Shown here one piece after another: positions 1-8,362 of a stretch of DNA of 29,231 bases. Under the pieces are notes generated by a model that worked only from the letters and a program-made list of their open reading frames with translations, had not been told where the DNA came from and did not search any database. The number at the start of each line of letters is the position of its first letter. Within the stretch, counting starts at the first letter, position 1. Origin of the DNA: CAG-791 sp963657295 (GTDB lineage: Bacteria; Bacillota; Clostridia; Lachnospirales; Lachnospiraceae); the NCBI GenBank assembly GCA_963657295.1, contig CAVKMX010000012.1, forward strand, positions 1 through 29,231, in the 5' to 3' direction. The position numbers and the translations under genes were made by a program.

Positions 1-68
1 AAGAGCTTAAGGCACAGAAAAGCCTTATGGATGTCCTCCGCTCCGGCAATGAGATCCTGAAGGGAACA
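1..68 (+). repeat. Direct repeat, left copy (partner at 4886-4953)
   Basis: Bases 1-68 match 4886-4953 at 66 of 68 positions; the only differences are CC versus TT at 56-57 and 4941-4942. Both copies encode the same polyvalent-protein peptide in the same frame. The left copy runs into the window edge, so the repeat may extend upstream. After base 68 the copies diverge: the left copy continues as polyvalent-protein coding sequence and the right copy leaves the family. Confidence 0.95.
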
Positions 69-560
69 ACAGCAAACGGGGCAGATGTAAAAAAGATCGC
101 AAGACAGATCAAAGCGCAATACGGCAGCAGGATCAGTGTGGACGAGCTGTCAGATACTCTGACTAAGGTCTTTGCTTACGCGCAGAATCAGGACTACATC
201 AACTATGATGACCTGGCTACGGTGATATCCGAGGTGACATCTCCTGTTATCGATGCTTCTGTAAACAGGGTGGGCGCGGAGAGCTCAAAGACTTTAAGAA
301 TAAGCTCCAGGAATACACGTTCAGCCTTGATGACAGGCAGCAGAAAGAGGTGGTCCGCGCCTTTGGCTCCTGGGGTGCCTTTCGTAAGGCCCTGCCCGGC
401 GTCAAGTTTACACGCGACGGCTCTGGCATATCGCTTGACAGCGTATGGGACACTCTCTGTGAAGAAAGCGGTTATGTTTTGGAGCAGGGGATTACATCAT
501 CCGATGAGCCTCTGGCCTCGTGGATGCTCGACAGTCACCGGGATGGGGCAGGTGATGCAA
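1..560 (+). pseudogene. C-terminal fragment of a large polyvalent (phage/ICE) protein, frameshifted
   Basis: The frame is open from base 3 and enters the window already in progress. It begins with peptide ELKAQKSLMDVLRSGNEIL, which recurs near the end of the big gene at 1534-5061. It continues through a soluble segment (VKKIARQIKAQYGS, then DLATVISEVTSPVIDAS) to about base 260. The expected continuation (GELKDFKNKLQEYTFSLDD, then QKEVVRAFGSWGAFRK) lies in the frame one base earlier, from about 263 to past 500. A one-base deletion at about 255-290 therefore best explains the pair. From memory, the two halves resemble consecutive segments of Clostridial phage polyvalent proteins. The 3' end is unclear because an intrinsic terminator starts at 559. 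It is probably a dead remnant; a sequencing error or programmed shift is less likely. The true 5' end is outside the window. Confidence 0.7.
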
Positions 561-586
561 GGCAGGAACTTCAGTTCCTGCTTTTT
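559..586 (+). terminator. Intrinsic terminator after the polyvalent fragment
   Basis: A perfect 8-bp stem (GCAGGAAC 562-569, GTTCCTGC 574-581) with a TTCA loop is followed directly by five T's (582-586). Three further pairs can form from 559-561 with the T run. This is the layout of a Rho-independent terminator. It separates the polyvalent remnant from the NUDIX-like gene and is a reason to end the remnant near here. The bases can also be read through in the remnant's second frame, so a coding role cannot be fully excluded. Confidence 0.7.
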
Positions 587-589
587 ATA

Positions 590-619
590 TTGCGGAAGAA
601 AGAAAAGGACGAATATAAT
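590..619 (+). promoter_or_regulatory. Candidate promoter for the NUDIX-like gene
   Basis: A perfect -10 hexamer TATAAT (614-619) lies 18 bases after a weak -35 candidate TTGCGG (590-595). It follows directly on the terminator at 559-586. The predicted transcript start (about 626) would leave only a short leader ahead of the GGAGG ribosome site at 627-631. The weak -35 makes this tentative. Confidence 0.3.
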
Positions 620-641
620 GATGCATGGAGGAAGCAAGCTG

Positions 642-1340
642 ATGAAGTTGTACATAGACGATACGGATCTAAGACGTCTGATAGAAGAGAAAAGAGACTA
701 CATCGGCAGAAAATCGCAGTAGGTCGAAATATTGGACGCGGTAGTGCTCCTGATCTCTGCATTTACAGGAGACTACAAAGACCTATGGATTCCGCCGGCG
801 GCTATAAGAGCAGGATTCTGCCTGGTGGCACTGATAAATATTATTGTGATCCTGAAGGAAATCAGAACTCTGCCGAAATACAGTAAGGAACAGATGATAA
901 AGGATATCGAGGCATTGGATATGAAAGACAGACGCAGCTCTATCGTTGCAATTCAGAAGAAAGACAACAACAGAAAATATCTCGTATACGATAATCCTGC
1001 ATGGGGCTTCCGCATGTTCCCGAACTTTAAGACACAGGACTACGAGAATGAAAAGAGCATAGCAGAGCACCTGGCTAGGGAATTAAACGTAAGAGAATCT
1101 GATATCTCCATACGGCATAAGGGAACAGGAAACGAGCAGAAGTATGCCACGGCCCACAACGAAGTAAGGGCCTATGATTACAGCTTTTACAGCGCGGATC
1201 TGGGGACAGATCTTCCATCAGAAGACTTCGAGATCGACGGAAGACATTACCATTGGATGACAATACAGGAAATGTTAAGCGACAGTGCAATCAGGGAACA
1301 CAACGAGTATATTGTTGAGAGAGTTAACGACCTGACATAA
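642..1340 (+). pseudogene. SMODS-associated NUDIX-like membrane protein, interrupted by in-frame TAG
   Basis: ATG at 642 has GGAGG at 627-631, ten bases upstream. The frame reads MKLYIDDTDLRRLIEEKRDYIGRKSQ, meets TAG at 720-722, then continues open (VEILDAVVLL) to a TAA at 1338-1340, for 232 codons in all. Beyond the stop are two hydrophobic segments (about residues 31-38 and 50-64), then a soluble domain with YLVYDNPAWGFRMFPNFKT and the helix SIAEHLARELNV. That helix sits where a Nudix box would, but it lacks most of the canonical catalytic glutamates. The layout recalls the Sa_NUDIX family, predicted from comparative genomics to sense nucleotides in SMODS/CBASS-type conflict systems; this assignment is from memory. 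The TAG fits a TGG-to-TAG or CAG-to-TAG mutation. A TTG at 732 could start a shorter product, but it has no clear ribosome site. No nucleotidyltransferase partner is visible. Confidence 0.6.
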
Positions 1341-1380
1341 GCTCTTTCTTAACGCACGGACTACGGTTCGAATTCTGTTG

Positions 1381-1435
1381 GCCCATGATGTAAAAGGAGG
1401 AGTGCCAAAGGCACTCCTCCTTTTACATCATGGGC
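1381..1435. terminator. Perfect 26-bp inverted repeat, probable bidirectional terminator
   Basis: Left arm 1381-1406 and right arm 1410-1435 are exact reverse complements around an AAA loop. The core reads AAAA, an 11-bp G+C-rich stem (GGAGGAGTGCC), the loop, the other stem arm and TTTT, as expected for a terminator acting in both directions. The outer arms (GCCCATGATGT and its complement) extend the symmetry well beyond what termination needs. It lies 40 bases after the NUDIX-like stop. The rest of 1341-1533 shows no gene. Confidence 0.75.
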
Positions 1436-4400
1436 TCATGTGTGACACGGAAGGCCCAAATTAAAAGGTGGAAAACCGCTCCGGCATGCGGCCCGTTTTT
1501 GCCTTGCTCTGGTCCTGCAACGTGTGAGTATAAATCTGCTGCAGCGTGTTTATTATAGAATGGCCAGATCTCGGCAGCAGATTGTTCAGCAGACTGCTGC
1601 AAAAGTATGTGGATGCATACCATAGTGAAACCGGCAAGACAGATGCGGATATCGATAAGGAGATGGCAAACCTTCGGAACTACGAAGAGCTTCAGAATGC
1701 CATCGTTAAATCCATTGCAAATGCAGAGCAGGCCTACAGCGATGCGAAGGCGGCAAGAGCAGAGGTACAGCAGGGCAACGCAGGGCTCGATGCTGCCGGC
1801 ACTCCTCGAAAGTCTGTGGAGGTTGCAAACATCGGCACCGACTCCACGGGGAAGGAGCTTACGAGAGAACAGCAGGATTGGGCGGCAGACAGCGTGATCC
1901 GCGACAGCAAAGGCAGACTGAAGGTTATGTACCATGGTACACAGAATGCTGGCTTTACTGTGTTTGATGTCGGCAAATCCAAGGGATCTAATCTCTACGG
2001 GAGAGGGATATACTTCAGCGACTCTCACTCCATGGCAGGCGACTACGGCGATACCTATGAGGTTTATCTGAACGTAACGAATCCGATCCAGGCAGGGAAC
2101 AAAACCATTACCAAGGGACAGCTGCGCAAGCTGGTAAATGAGATTGCGGAGAACGAGGATTACGGCATCGAGAACTACGGCTACGGTACGACGGTAGACG
2201 GCGTAGTTAATTCTGTATGGGGCAAGGACGATTTCCAGATGCTGCAGGATTTGAATGCAACCTGCGTGGGCGACTTCGTAGAAACCGTAAAGATGTTCAA
2301 TGAACTGAACGGAACGGACTACGACGGCATTGTCGATGATACACAGACGGTCGTATGGCATCCCTACCAGATCAAGGCAACAACAAACCAGGCACCGACC
2401 TCCTCGGATGACATCCGCAAGTCCATCAATATCGCCAAGGACACAGACAAGCTGACCGGAAACGGCGAGAGTGAGAAGACGAAGGACCTTGTCGCAATCC
2501 ACAACTTGACGATGGAGCAGCTTGCTGCCGATATTGCACTGGGGGGATTCCCTTCTCCTTCCATCGCTATCGTTAAAAGCTCCATGGACCATTACCGGTA
2601 CGGCGATGTGTCTGTCGTGTTCAACCGCGAGACCATCGATCCGGAATTCATGAAAAAGAACAAGGTGTATGGCGGCGATGCATGGACTCCGACATTCCCC
2701 GGCATCGAGTACGATGTGGACACGGACAAGTTCTATTCCGCTGCAGACCAGCTCAAAAAGGTGATGGACGGGAAGTCTCCGGATTATCTCATTGAACGGA
2801 TGGAACGGTTTAACCACGTGGAGGCCGGCGGCGATCATGTTACAAGGGACGGGATATCTGCGCTTGTCGAGGCGGCGAAAAATGATTACGGAATGAAGGC
2901 TGCCTATCTGAACACTCGCGGAATCACCGTCAAGGACAACACGGAAGCAGTACAGGTTGGCCAGTTCGATGAGAGCAAAACGAAGAAGTGGGACGCAATG
3001 AAGCCTGCTCTTACGGATATCGCGGAAGGATTTAAGGAGGATTATTCAAAGATCAGCTCTGAAGAGCTCATAGACAAATATGCTGGGCCCCTGCAGGCGG
3101 CATACAACGACTATGCAAAGACGCTGCCGGAGGAGTCACGCAAGAAATATAACAACATGATCTCCCATGCGAAGAAATTCCCTAAGTACGGACGGTTCAT
3201 CGCAAATGACATCTACCAGGCACTGACATACTACAAAGAAGGGAATCCTACTCACGAAGAAATTAAGAGAGATGAGTCTGCCATAAACAGCGGGATCGAC
3301 AAACAGATCAACGAGGAGAAGTTTAAGAAGTGGATTGAAAAGACCTATGACGGGCTTATCACAGGGCGCGGCATCCGCAACAATAAGGACATGTTCACGG
3401 CCTCCGGCAACAGACGCAGCTTCAGGCAGCTGCACTACGATGTGACACTGGAAAACCTTGTCAAAGCCATGAACGAGCAGGATGCGAAGGGGGCGGACGG
3501 ATTCTTCGCGCAGTCCGCGATCCAGGCTGTCGCAACAAAGGATTTCAGGTCGATTGACGAGATCCACCGGCACGAAGGCATGCTCAGGACGATGACCGAT
3601 GAGGAGTATTCTGCCCTCAAGGAGGAACACGGCGACCGCTTCATGGAAATAACGGGGCGGCTGGCAAGAGAAGACGGGAATTCGTTCATCGCTCGCGAAG
3701 ATGCTGCGAATGCAATACTGGACGCCGTAAAGAGCAGAAAGACTGCGGCCGGCATTGAGAGCGTTCTGCGTAAGTATTCCGGAATGCACGTGTACGAAGG
3801 AATCGGACAGGACATTCTCGATCTGATGAACGACATCGGAACCATGCCTACCCAGTATTTTGAAGCCAAGCCGCAGCGTGCAGTCTATCTCGATGAGATC
3901 GCCATGGTTGTTGCGCCGGACAGCATCTCTGACTTCGAGAAGGAAACTCTGCAGGGAGCCGGCATTCCCTTCACGATGTATGAGGCCGGCAACGAGGATG
4001 CACGGCATGAGGCTATCGAAGCATTGGAGGGAGTACGGTTTTCGAAGCAAATAAGCGAAGATGACAAAGCGATAAAGGATATCGAGCTGTCTGCCGATGA
4101 CATGAACAAGAATGCCCACACTGTTCATGCAATGAAGCCGATTGGGACATTTAAGTTTAATAACAGCGAAATCAGAAAGGGCCTACATAAGAACGCAGAA
4201 GATCTGATGAAGATGTTTATGGATGGGCGCGATTCTAATGTTATACAGAGCAAAGCCACTGGATCGTTTAAGGTGAGCATTGGAGGCATTAAAGAAACAT
4301 TATCTCATTCAAACTGGGAGGCCAGGCAGAAATTCTTCCCAGCCATCATTGCGACTATTGAAAACGGCGAAATCGTTGCTGCAGACCAGAATCACAAATC

Positions 4401-4885
4401 TAAAGGATACAACACTGTTGTTCTAGCTGCTCAGGTTACGATGGTGGGAGATTCTGGAATCGATAGAGTGCCTGCAGGCGATTACTATCTCGCGGTTTCC
4501 TTAAAACGCAAGGTGGTAGACGGTAGGATGACACAGGGATTGCACGTAGATGACTTTCTTGCGATAAATAAAAACGAGGGAAGCTACGCAGTTCTTGGCA
4601 ACCTTGCTGATATCAACAAAGGCTTCCCGAGCTCTTACGCTTCCCTCGATTTACATGGAATTTTAGAGAACATAAGAAACGATGTCAACATTTATGAGAA
4701 TGATTCAGAAAAATATCATTTCTCTCGCAACATCGACCCCGAAGACAGAGAGCTCACCTCCGGCCAGCAGAAATACTCCGCCTCCTCCGAGCTGCGTGAC
4801 GCAGACGGCAAGCAGACCATTTCGGATCTTCGCCGCGCCATCGGCATTGACGATACCTGGACCAATGACTACGACCGGACGGATG

Positions 4886-4953
4886 AAGAGCTTAAGGCAC
4901 AGAAAAGCCTTATGGATGTCCTCCGCTCCGGCAATGAGATTTTGAAGGGAACA
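4886..4953 (+). repeat. Direct repeat, right copy (partner at 1-68)
   Basis: This matches 1-68 with two substitutions and marks the last polyvalent-protein homology before the surface-glycan locus. Directly overlapping it, 4945-4963 (AAGGGAACAGGAAACGAGC) matches 1119-1137 inside the NUDIX-like gene exactly over 19 bases. This is therefore the most likely site of the junction with flanking chromosome. Confidence 0.9.
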
Positions 4954-4998
4954 GGAAACGAGCTGGGAGCAAAGAAAAACAACGGCAGATGCCGCAAG

Positions 4999-5027
4999 GT
5001 GACAGATTTTTCAGAGACGGATATAAT
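4999..5027 (+). promoter_or_regulatory. Near-consensus sigma-A promoter for the MATE gene and glycan locus
   Basis: GTGACA (4999-5004, five of six bases of TTGACA) and a perfect TATAAT (5022-5027) are separated by exactly 17 bases. The predicted start near 5034 gives a leader of about 65 bases. That leader holds a small hairpin (GCCGT 5050-5054, ACGGC 5061-5065) and a ribosome site at 5080-5085. It is the best promoter seen in the window and lies within 50 bases of the end of mobile-element homology. Confidence 0.7.
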
Positions 5028-5097
5028 GGTTAGATGTTCATGCAGCACAGCCGTTGCGTGACGGCCTCTTGAGCCACGGAAGGAGACAACACGGCGA

Positions 5098-6435
5098 ATG
5101 GAGAATAATCTGACATCCGGGAGCGTTTTCCGCAATATTGTGCAGTTCTCTCTCCCTTATCTTCTGTCCTATCTGCTGCAGACCCTGTACGGGCTGGCGG
5201 ACCTGTTCATCATCGGCCAGTTTGACAGCGTGACGGGGACAACGGCAGTTTCGATCGGTTCGCAGGTGATGCATATGCTGACCGTCATGATCGTGGGACT
5301 GGCCATGGGAACCACCGTGAACATCGGCCAGGCGGTAGGAAAGAGGGACGACAAGGATGCGGAGCAGTGCATCGGCAATTCGGTCACACTCTTCATGCTT
5401 CTCTCCGTTGTGCTCATGATCCTCCTGATCTTTCTGGTAAGGCCCATCATCTCCGTGATGTCCACGCCGGAGGAGGCGGCAGACGGGACGGCGGCTTACC
5501 TGATCATCTGCTTTGCCGGCATTCCGTTTATTACGGCATACAACATCATCAGCTCCATTTTCCGGGGGCTGGGGGATTCCAGGCACCCCATGTATTTCAT
5601 TGCCGTTGCCTGTGCGGCGAACATTGCACTGGACTACCTCTTCATGGGTGCTCTGCAGCTGGGACCTGCGGGAGCGGCGCTGGGGACAACGCTGGCCCAG
5701 GCCATCAGCGTGGCGGTTGCTCTGCTGGCGGCACGCCGGTTCCATCTGATTGAGCTGCACAGGGAGGACCTGCGGCCGTCGTCGGCGATGCTGCACCGGA
5801 TTGTGCGGATCGGACTGCCGATCGCACTGCAGGACGGGCTGATCCAGGTGGCGTTCCTTCTGATCACGATCATTGCCAACCGGCGCGGTCTGGTGGACTC
5901 TGCGGCAGTCGGCATCGTGGAGAAGATCATCAGCTTCCTGTTCCTGGTTCCGTCCTCAATGCTCTCGACGGTTTCGGCCCTGGGAGCACAGAGCATCGGA
6001 GCCGGGCAGAAGGAGAGGGCCCGCAGGACCCTGCTCTATGCCGTTATGCTGGCGGCAGGCTTCGGCACGGCAGTCTCCGTCATCATGCAGTTCCTTGCGC
6101 CCTCGGCAGTGGGTCTGTTTACGAACGATGCAGCGGTGACGGCTGCCGGAGGAGAGTATCTGAGGGGATATATTTTCGACTGCATCTTTGCAGGCATCCA
6201 CTTCAGCTTCAGCGGGTATTTCTGCGCCATCGGGCGCTCGGGGCTTTCCTTCCTGCACAACATCATCGCCATTGCGCTGGTGCGTGTGCCGGGTGTGTAT
6301 CTGACGTCCGTGCTGTTCCCGGAAAGCCTGCTGCCCATGGGGCTTGCCACGGCAGCAGGCTCGCTGGTATCTGTTGTCATCTGCTGTCTTGCCTTTGCAC
6401 TGCTGTGCAGGAAGGAGCGCGGCGGCGCGGTCTGA
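5098..6435 (+). CDS. MATE family multidrug/cation antiporter (NorM/DinF type)
   Basis: This 445-residue protein has the size and pattern of hydrophobic segments of a 12-helix MATE transporter in the MOP superfamily. The N-terminus (VFRNIVQFSLPYLLSYLLQTLYGLADLFIIGQF) and GLAMGTTVNIGQAVGKRD are typical of Clostridial MATE proteins. The second half repeats the plan (RIVRIGLPIALQDGL, then SALGAQSIGAGQKERA). Members export cationic drugs or metabolites using Na+ or H+ gradients. ATG 5098 has AAGGAG at 5080-5085, 12 bases upstream. It is the first gene after the promoter at 4999-5027 and is followed 13 bases later by the next reading frame. MOP proteins include the Wzx flippases, so a lipid-linked substrate is conceivable given the neighbours, but the sequence reads as MATE. 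Substrate unknown. Confidence 0.88.
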   Translation: MENNLTSGSVFRNIVQFSLPYLLSYLLQTLYGLADLFIIGQFDSVTGTTAVSIGSQVMHMLTVMIVGLAMGTTVNIGQAVGKRDDKDAEQCIGNSVTLFMLLSVVLMILLIFLVRPIISVMSTPEEAADGTAAYLIICFAGIPFITAYNIISSIFRGLGDSRHPMYFIAVACAANIALDYLFMGALQLGPAGAALGTTLAQAISVAVALLAARRFHLIELHREDLRPSSAMLHRIVRIGLPIALQDGLIQVAFLLITIIANRRGLVDSAAVGIVEKIISFLFLVPSSMLSTVSALGAQSIGAGQKERARRTLLYAVMLAAGFGTAVSVIMQFLAPSAVGLFTNDAAVTAAGGEYLRGYIFDCIFAGIHFSFSGYFCAIGRSGLSFLHNIIAIALVRVPGVYLTSVLFPESLLPMGLATAAGSLVSVVICCLAFALLCRKERGGAV

Positions 6436-6448
6436 TGCGGAGAATCTT

Positions 6449-8242
6449 ATGACGCGTGCGGTGATCGGAGAAAATCGGATACAGTTTCTTTTAAAGAAAG
6501 CCAGGAGGCTGCAGCCCGTGATGGAAAACGTGCTTTTCCCCGTCCTGCTCTTCCTCTGGCCCCTGTGGGGCGCGGGGAGCGGCGTGGACGTTACGGACGC
6601 AGGCTTCAGCCTCGGCAACTATGAGTTCCTGCAGGAGGGCATGTGGTTCTATGCCACCTTCCTGGCCAACCGGGCCGGGCGTCTTCTCATGGCACTGCCG
6701 GGAGGCGGAGGGCTTCTTGCCATGAATCTGAAGGCGGCGCTGCTGCTCTCTGCAGCGGCGCTGTTCTCCTATTACACGCTGAAGCGCCTGATGCCGGGAT
6801 GGATGGTTTTCCTCGGAGAGTGGATTGCCGTCTCGGTATTCTGGTGCCCTGCGGTGATCCTGTACAATTCCCTTTCCTATGTCCTGCTGGCGCTTGCCTG
6901 CCTGTGCCTGTTCCGGGCGGTCAACCGTGTTCCGCACGGAGGAAAATGGTACCTGGCGGCGGGGGTGCTCCTGGGCCTGAACCTGTTCGTCCGTTTCTCG
7001 AATGCGCTGCAGGTGCTGCTGATCCTGGCGGTATGGATGGAGGAGCGGCTCTCCGGCCGGCGGCTTTCCAGAGCGGTGGAGGACACGGCCATGTGTCTGG
7101 CGGGATACATTCTGGGAGCAGGAAGCGTTCTGGTCTGGATTGTATTCCGCTGCGGGATAGACGATTATATCGCAGGGATCCGTGAGCTGTTCTCCATGGG
7201 CGGAGATTATACGCTGTCGGAAATGATGACCGTTACCCTGGAGGCCTACGGTACGGCGATGATGTGGATGGCCTTCATGGCGGCCTGGGTGGTGGCCGGC
7301 GTGATCCTGCGCAAACTCCCGGTTCTGAAGGGGCGCCGCGGGCTCCGGCACGGCTGCTATTTGGCGGGAATCCTCGTTCTGCTGCGGTTTTACTGGGGAC
7401 GAGGAATGTTCACCGTCAATTACCAGGACTACTGGTGCATGTTTCAATGGCTGATGCTGTTCGTGATTGCGGCAATCGGACTGGACGTCATCTGCCTTAC
7501 GGGGGAATACCGGGCGTCAACGGATGAGAGATTTCTGGCTGCAGTGTCGCTGATTCTGATCCTGATCCTGCCGTTCGGATCCAACAATTACACCTTTCCG
7601 ATTCTGCTCGAGCTCTTTGTCATTGCACCCTTTGCACTCTGGATGCTCCGCAGGATCTGGCAGGAGCACCGGAGAGAGAAAGGTCATTTTCCATGGTATA
7701 GTATGAGTGTCGTGCTGGTGCTCGCCGTGCTGGTGCAGGGTACGCTGTTCCATGTACAGTATTCCTTCCGGGACGGCACGGACGGAACGGCGCGAACCGC
7801 TGTCATTACGACGATTCCGTCTGCGGCCGGCATGAGAACCACGCCGGAGAACCGGGAAGAGCTGGAGAGCATCTATGGCTGCCTGCAGGAGGGCGGACTC
7901 CTGGATCGGTCTCTTGTGACCTACGGAGAGGCGCCGGGTCTGAATTATCTTTTCAATATGCGGCCGGGGCTCTCGAGCACATGGCCGGATCTTGCCAGCT
8001 TCCTGTCGGAGGAAAGATTTGCCAAGGAGCTCCGGGAGCTCTCGGGCGTTGCGCTCACGGGACATACGGAGGCGCTGCCCGTGGTGATCCTGCGCCGTGC
8101 GAATCGGTGGGCGGCGGAAATTACTGTTGACCCAACAAGTCAGGAGGGGAGAAAGGGCGGACTTCTTGCGGATTACCTCGAGAAGACCGGTTATGTCTCC
8201 ATCCTTGAGACAGAGCACTATGTGGTAAAGCTGGTGCAGTGA
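6449..8242 (+). CDS. GT-C-like polytopic membrane protein, putative lipid-linked-sugar glycosyltransferase
   Basis: The protein has about 597 residues and many hydrophobic segments, followed by a soluble C-terminal stretch of about 150 residues. After the first membrane segment comes DVTDAGFSLGNYEFL, an acidic first outer loop of the kind that carries the catalytic Asp in GT-C enzymes. GT-C enzymes use polyprenyl-phosphate sugars on the outer face of the membrane. I recognise the architecture and a Lachnospiraceae-type family, not a characterised member, so substrate is unknown. The start is ambiguous. ATG 6449 has GGAG at 6439-6442; GTG 6518 has a stronger AGGAGG at 6503-6508 and would shorten the protein by 23 residues. 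The ArnC-like enzyme at 12215 could supply its donor. Confidence 0.65.
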   Translation: MTRAVIGENRIQFLLKKARRLQPVMENVLFPVLLFLWPLWGAGSGVDVTDAGFSLGNYEFLQEGMWFYATFLANRAGRLLMALPGGGGLLAMNLKAALLLSAAALFSYYTLKRLMPGWMVFLGEWIAVSVFWCPAVILYNSLSYVLLALACLCLFRAVNRVPHGGKWYLAAGVLLGLNLFVRFSNALQVLLILAVWMEERLSGRRLSRAVEDTAMCLAGYILGAGSVLVWIVFRCGIDDYIAGIRELFSMGGDYTLSEMMTVTLEAYGTAMMWMAFMAAWVVAGVILRKLPVLKGRRGLRHGCYLAGILVLLRFYWGRGMFTVNYQDYWCMFQWLMLFVIAAIGLDVICLTGEYRASTDERFLAAVSLILILILPFGSNNYTFPILLELFVIAPFALWMLRRIWQEHRREKGHFPWYSMSVVLVLAVLVQGTLFHVQYSFRDGTDGTARTAVITTIPSAAGMRTTPENREELESIYGCLQEGGLLDRSLVTYGEAPGLNYLFNMRPGLSSTWPDLASFLSEERFAKELRELSGVALTGHTEALPVVILRRANRWAAEITVDPTSQEGRKGGLLADYLEKTGYVSILETEHYVVKLVQ

Positions 8243-8291
8243 GGGATGCTGCGGGGACGGCCCCCGGGATCAGGCACCTCGAAAATCTATC

Positions 8292-8344
8292 GGAGAATCC
8301 GTCTGCACGGAATTCTCCCTATGCAGCCGCAGGACAGCTGCGGC
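8292..8344 (+). promoter_or_regulatory. Two adjacent hairpins in the leader of the WecE-type gene
   Basis: Hairpin one pairs GGAGAATCCG (8292-8301) with CGGAATTCTCC (8308-8318) with a single bulge. Hairpin two is a perfect 7-bp stem, GCCGCAG (8326-8332) with CTGCGGC (8338-8344), loop GACAG. No T run follows, so a simple terminator is unlikely. They occupy the 120-base gap before ATG 8363, one of the longer gaps in an otherwise tight gene set. They could stabilise or attenuate the transcript; no promoter is obvious here. Confidence 0.4.
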
Positions 8345-8362
8345 AGAGAGTTGAGAGAGAAG

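Larger units (their letters stand above)
1534..5061 (+). pseudogene. Truncated large polyvalent protein with ART-like and nuclease-like domains
   Basis: The frame opens after TAA at 1531-1533; the first usable start is GTG 1546, giving 1,171 residues. No ribosome site is visible, and the protein begins inside a coiled family segment, so the 5' end is missing. Numbering from 1546, residues 125-290 resemble the ADP-ribosyltransferase domain of polyvalent proteins: YHGT (His130), GRGIYFSDS and VVWHPYQIK. The expected catalytic Glu before VVW appears to be Gln267. A second family-typical block (LVAIHNLTMEQLAADIALGGFPSPSIA, DAWTPTFPGIEY) follows at about 310-385. Residues ~880-1020 resemble the barnase/EndoU/ColicinD/RelE-like nuclease-fold domains of such proteins. 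Family homology ends near 4953; the last ~36 residues are read-through into other DNA, including the next promoter. Such proteins are typically carried by phages and conjugative elements. Domain names are from memory. Confidence 0.65.

Noticed and set aside
27..722. Single 231-residue ORF starting inside the first repeat
   Set aside because: Family signal stops near base 260 and resumes in another frame. The tail of this frame is unrelated sequence joined to the start of the NUDIX-like gene, so it is not one protein.
720..722. TAG as a recoded sense codon (for example pyrrolysine)
   Set aside because: Other genes here use TAG as the normal stop, and no pyrrolysine machinery or context is visible. 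A simple nonsense change is more likely.
1361..1378. GGTTCGAAT resembling a tRNA T-loop, possible att site
   Set aside because: The flanking bases do not form the T stem and no other tRNA arms can be drawn. No second copy was seen to make an attachment-site pair.
1423..2838. 471-codon antisense ORF
   Set aside because: It lies wholly opposite the polyvalent gene, has Cys/His/Leu-rich shadow composition and no ribosome site or recognisable motif.
4964..5061. Last ~33 residues of the polyvalent frame as a real C-terminus
   Set aside because: They have no family similarity, and the frame runs through a good promoter at 4999-5027. It is read-through past a junction.
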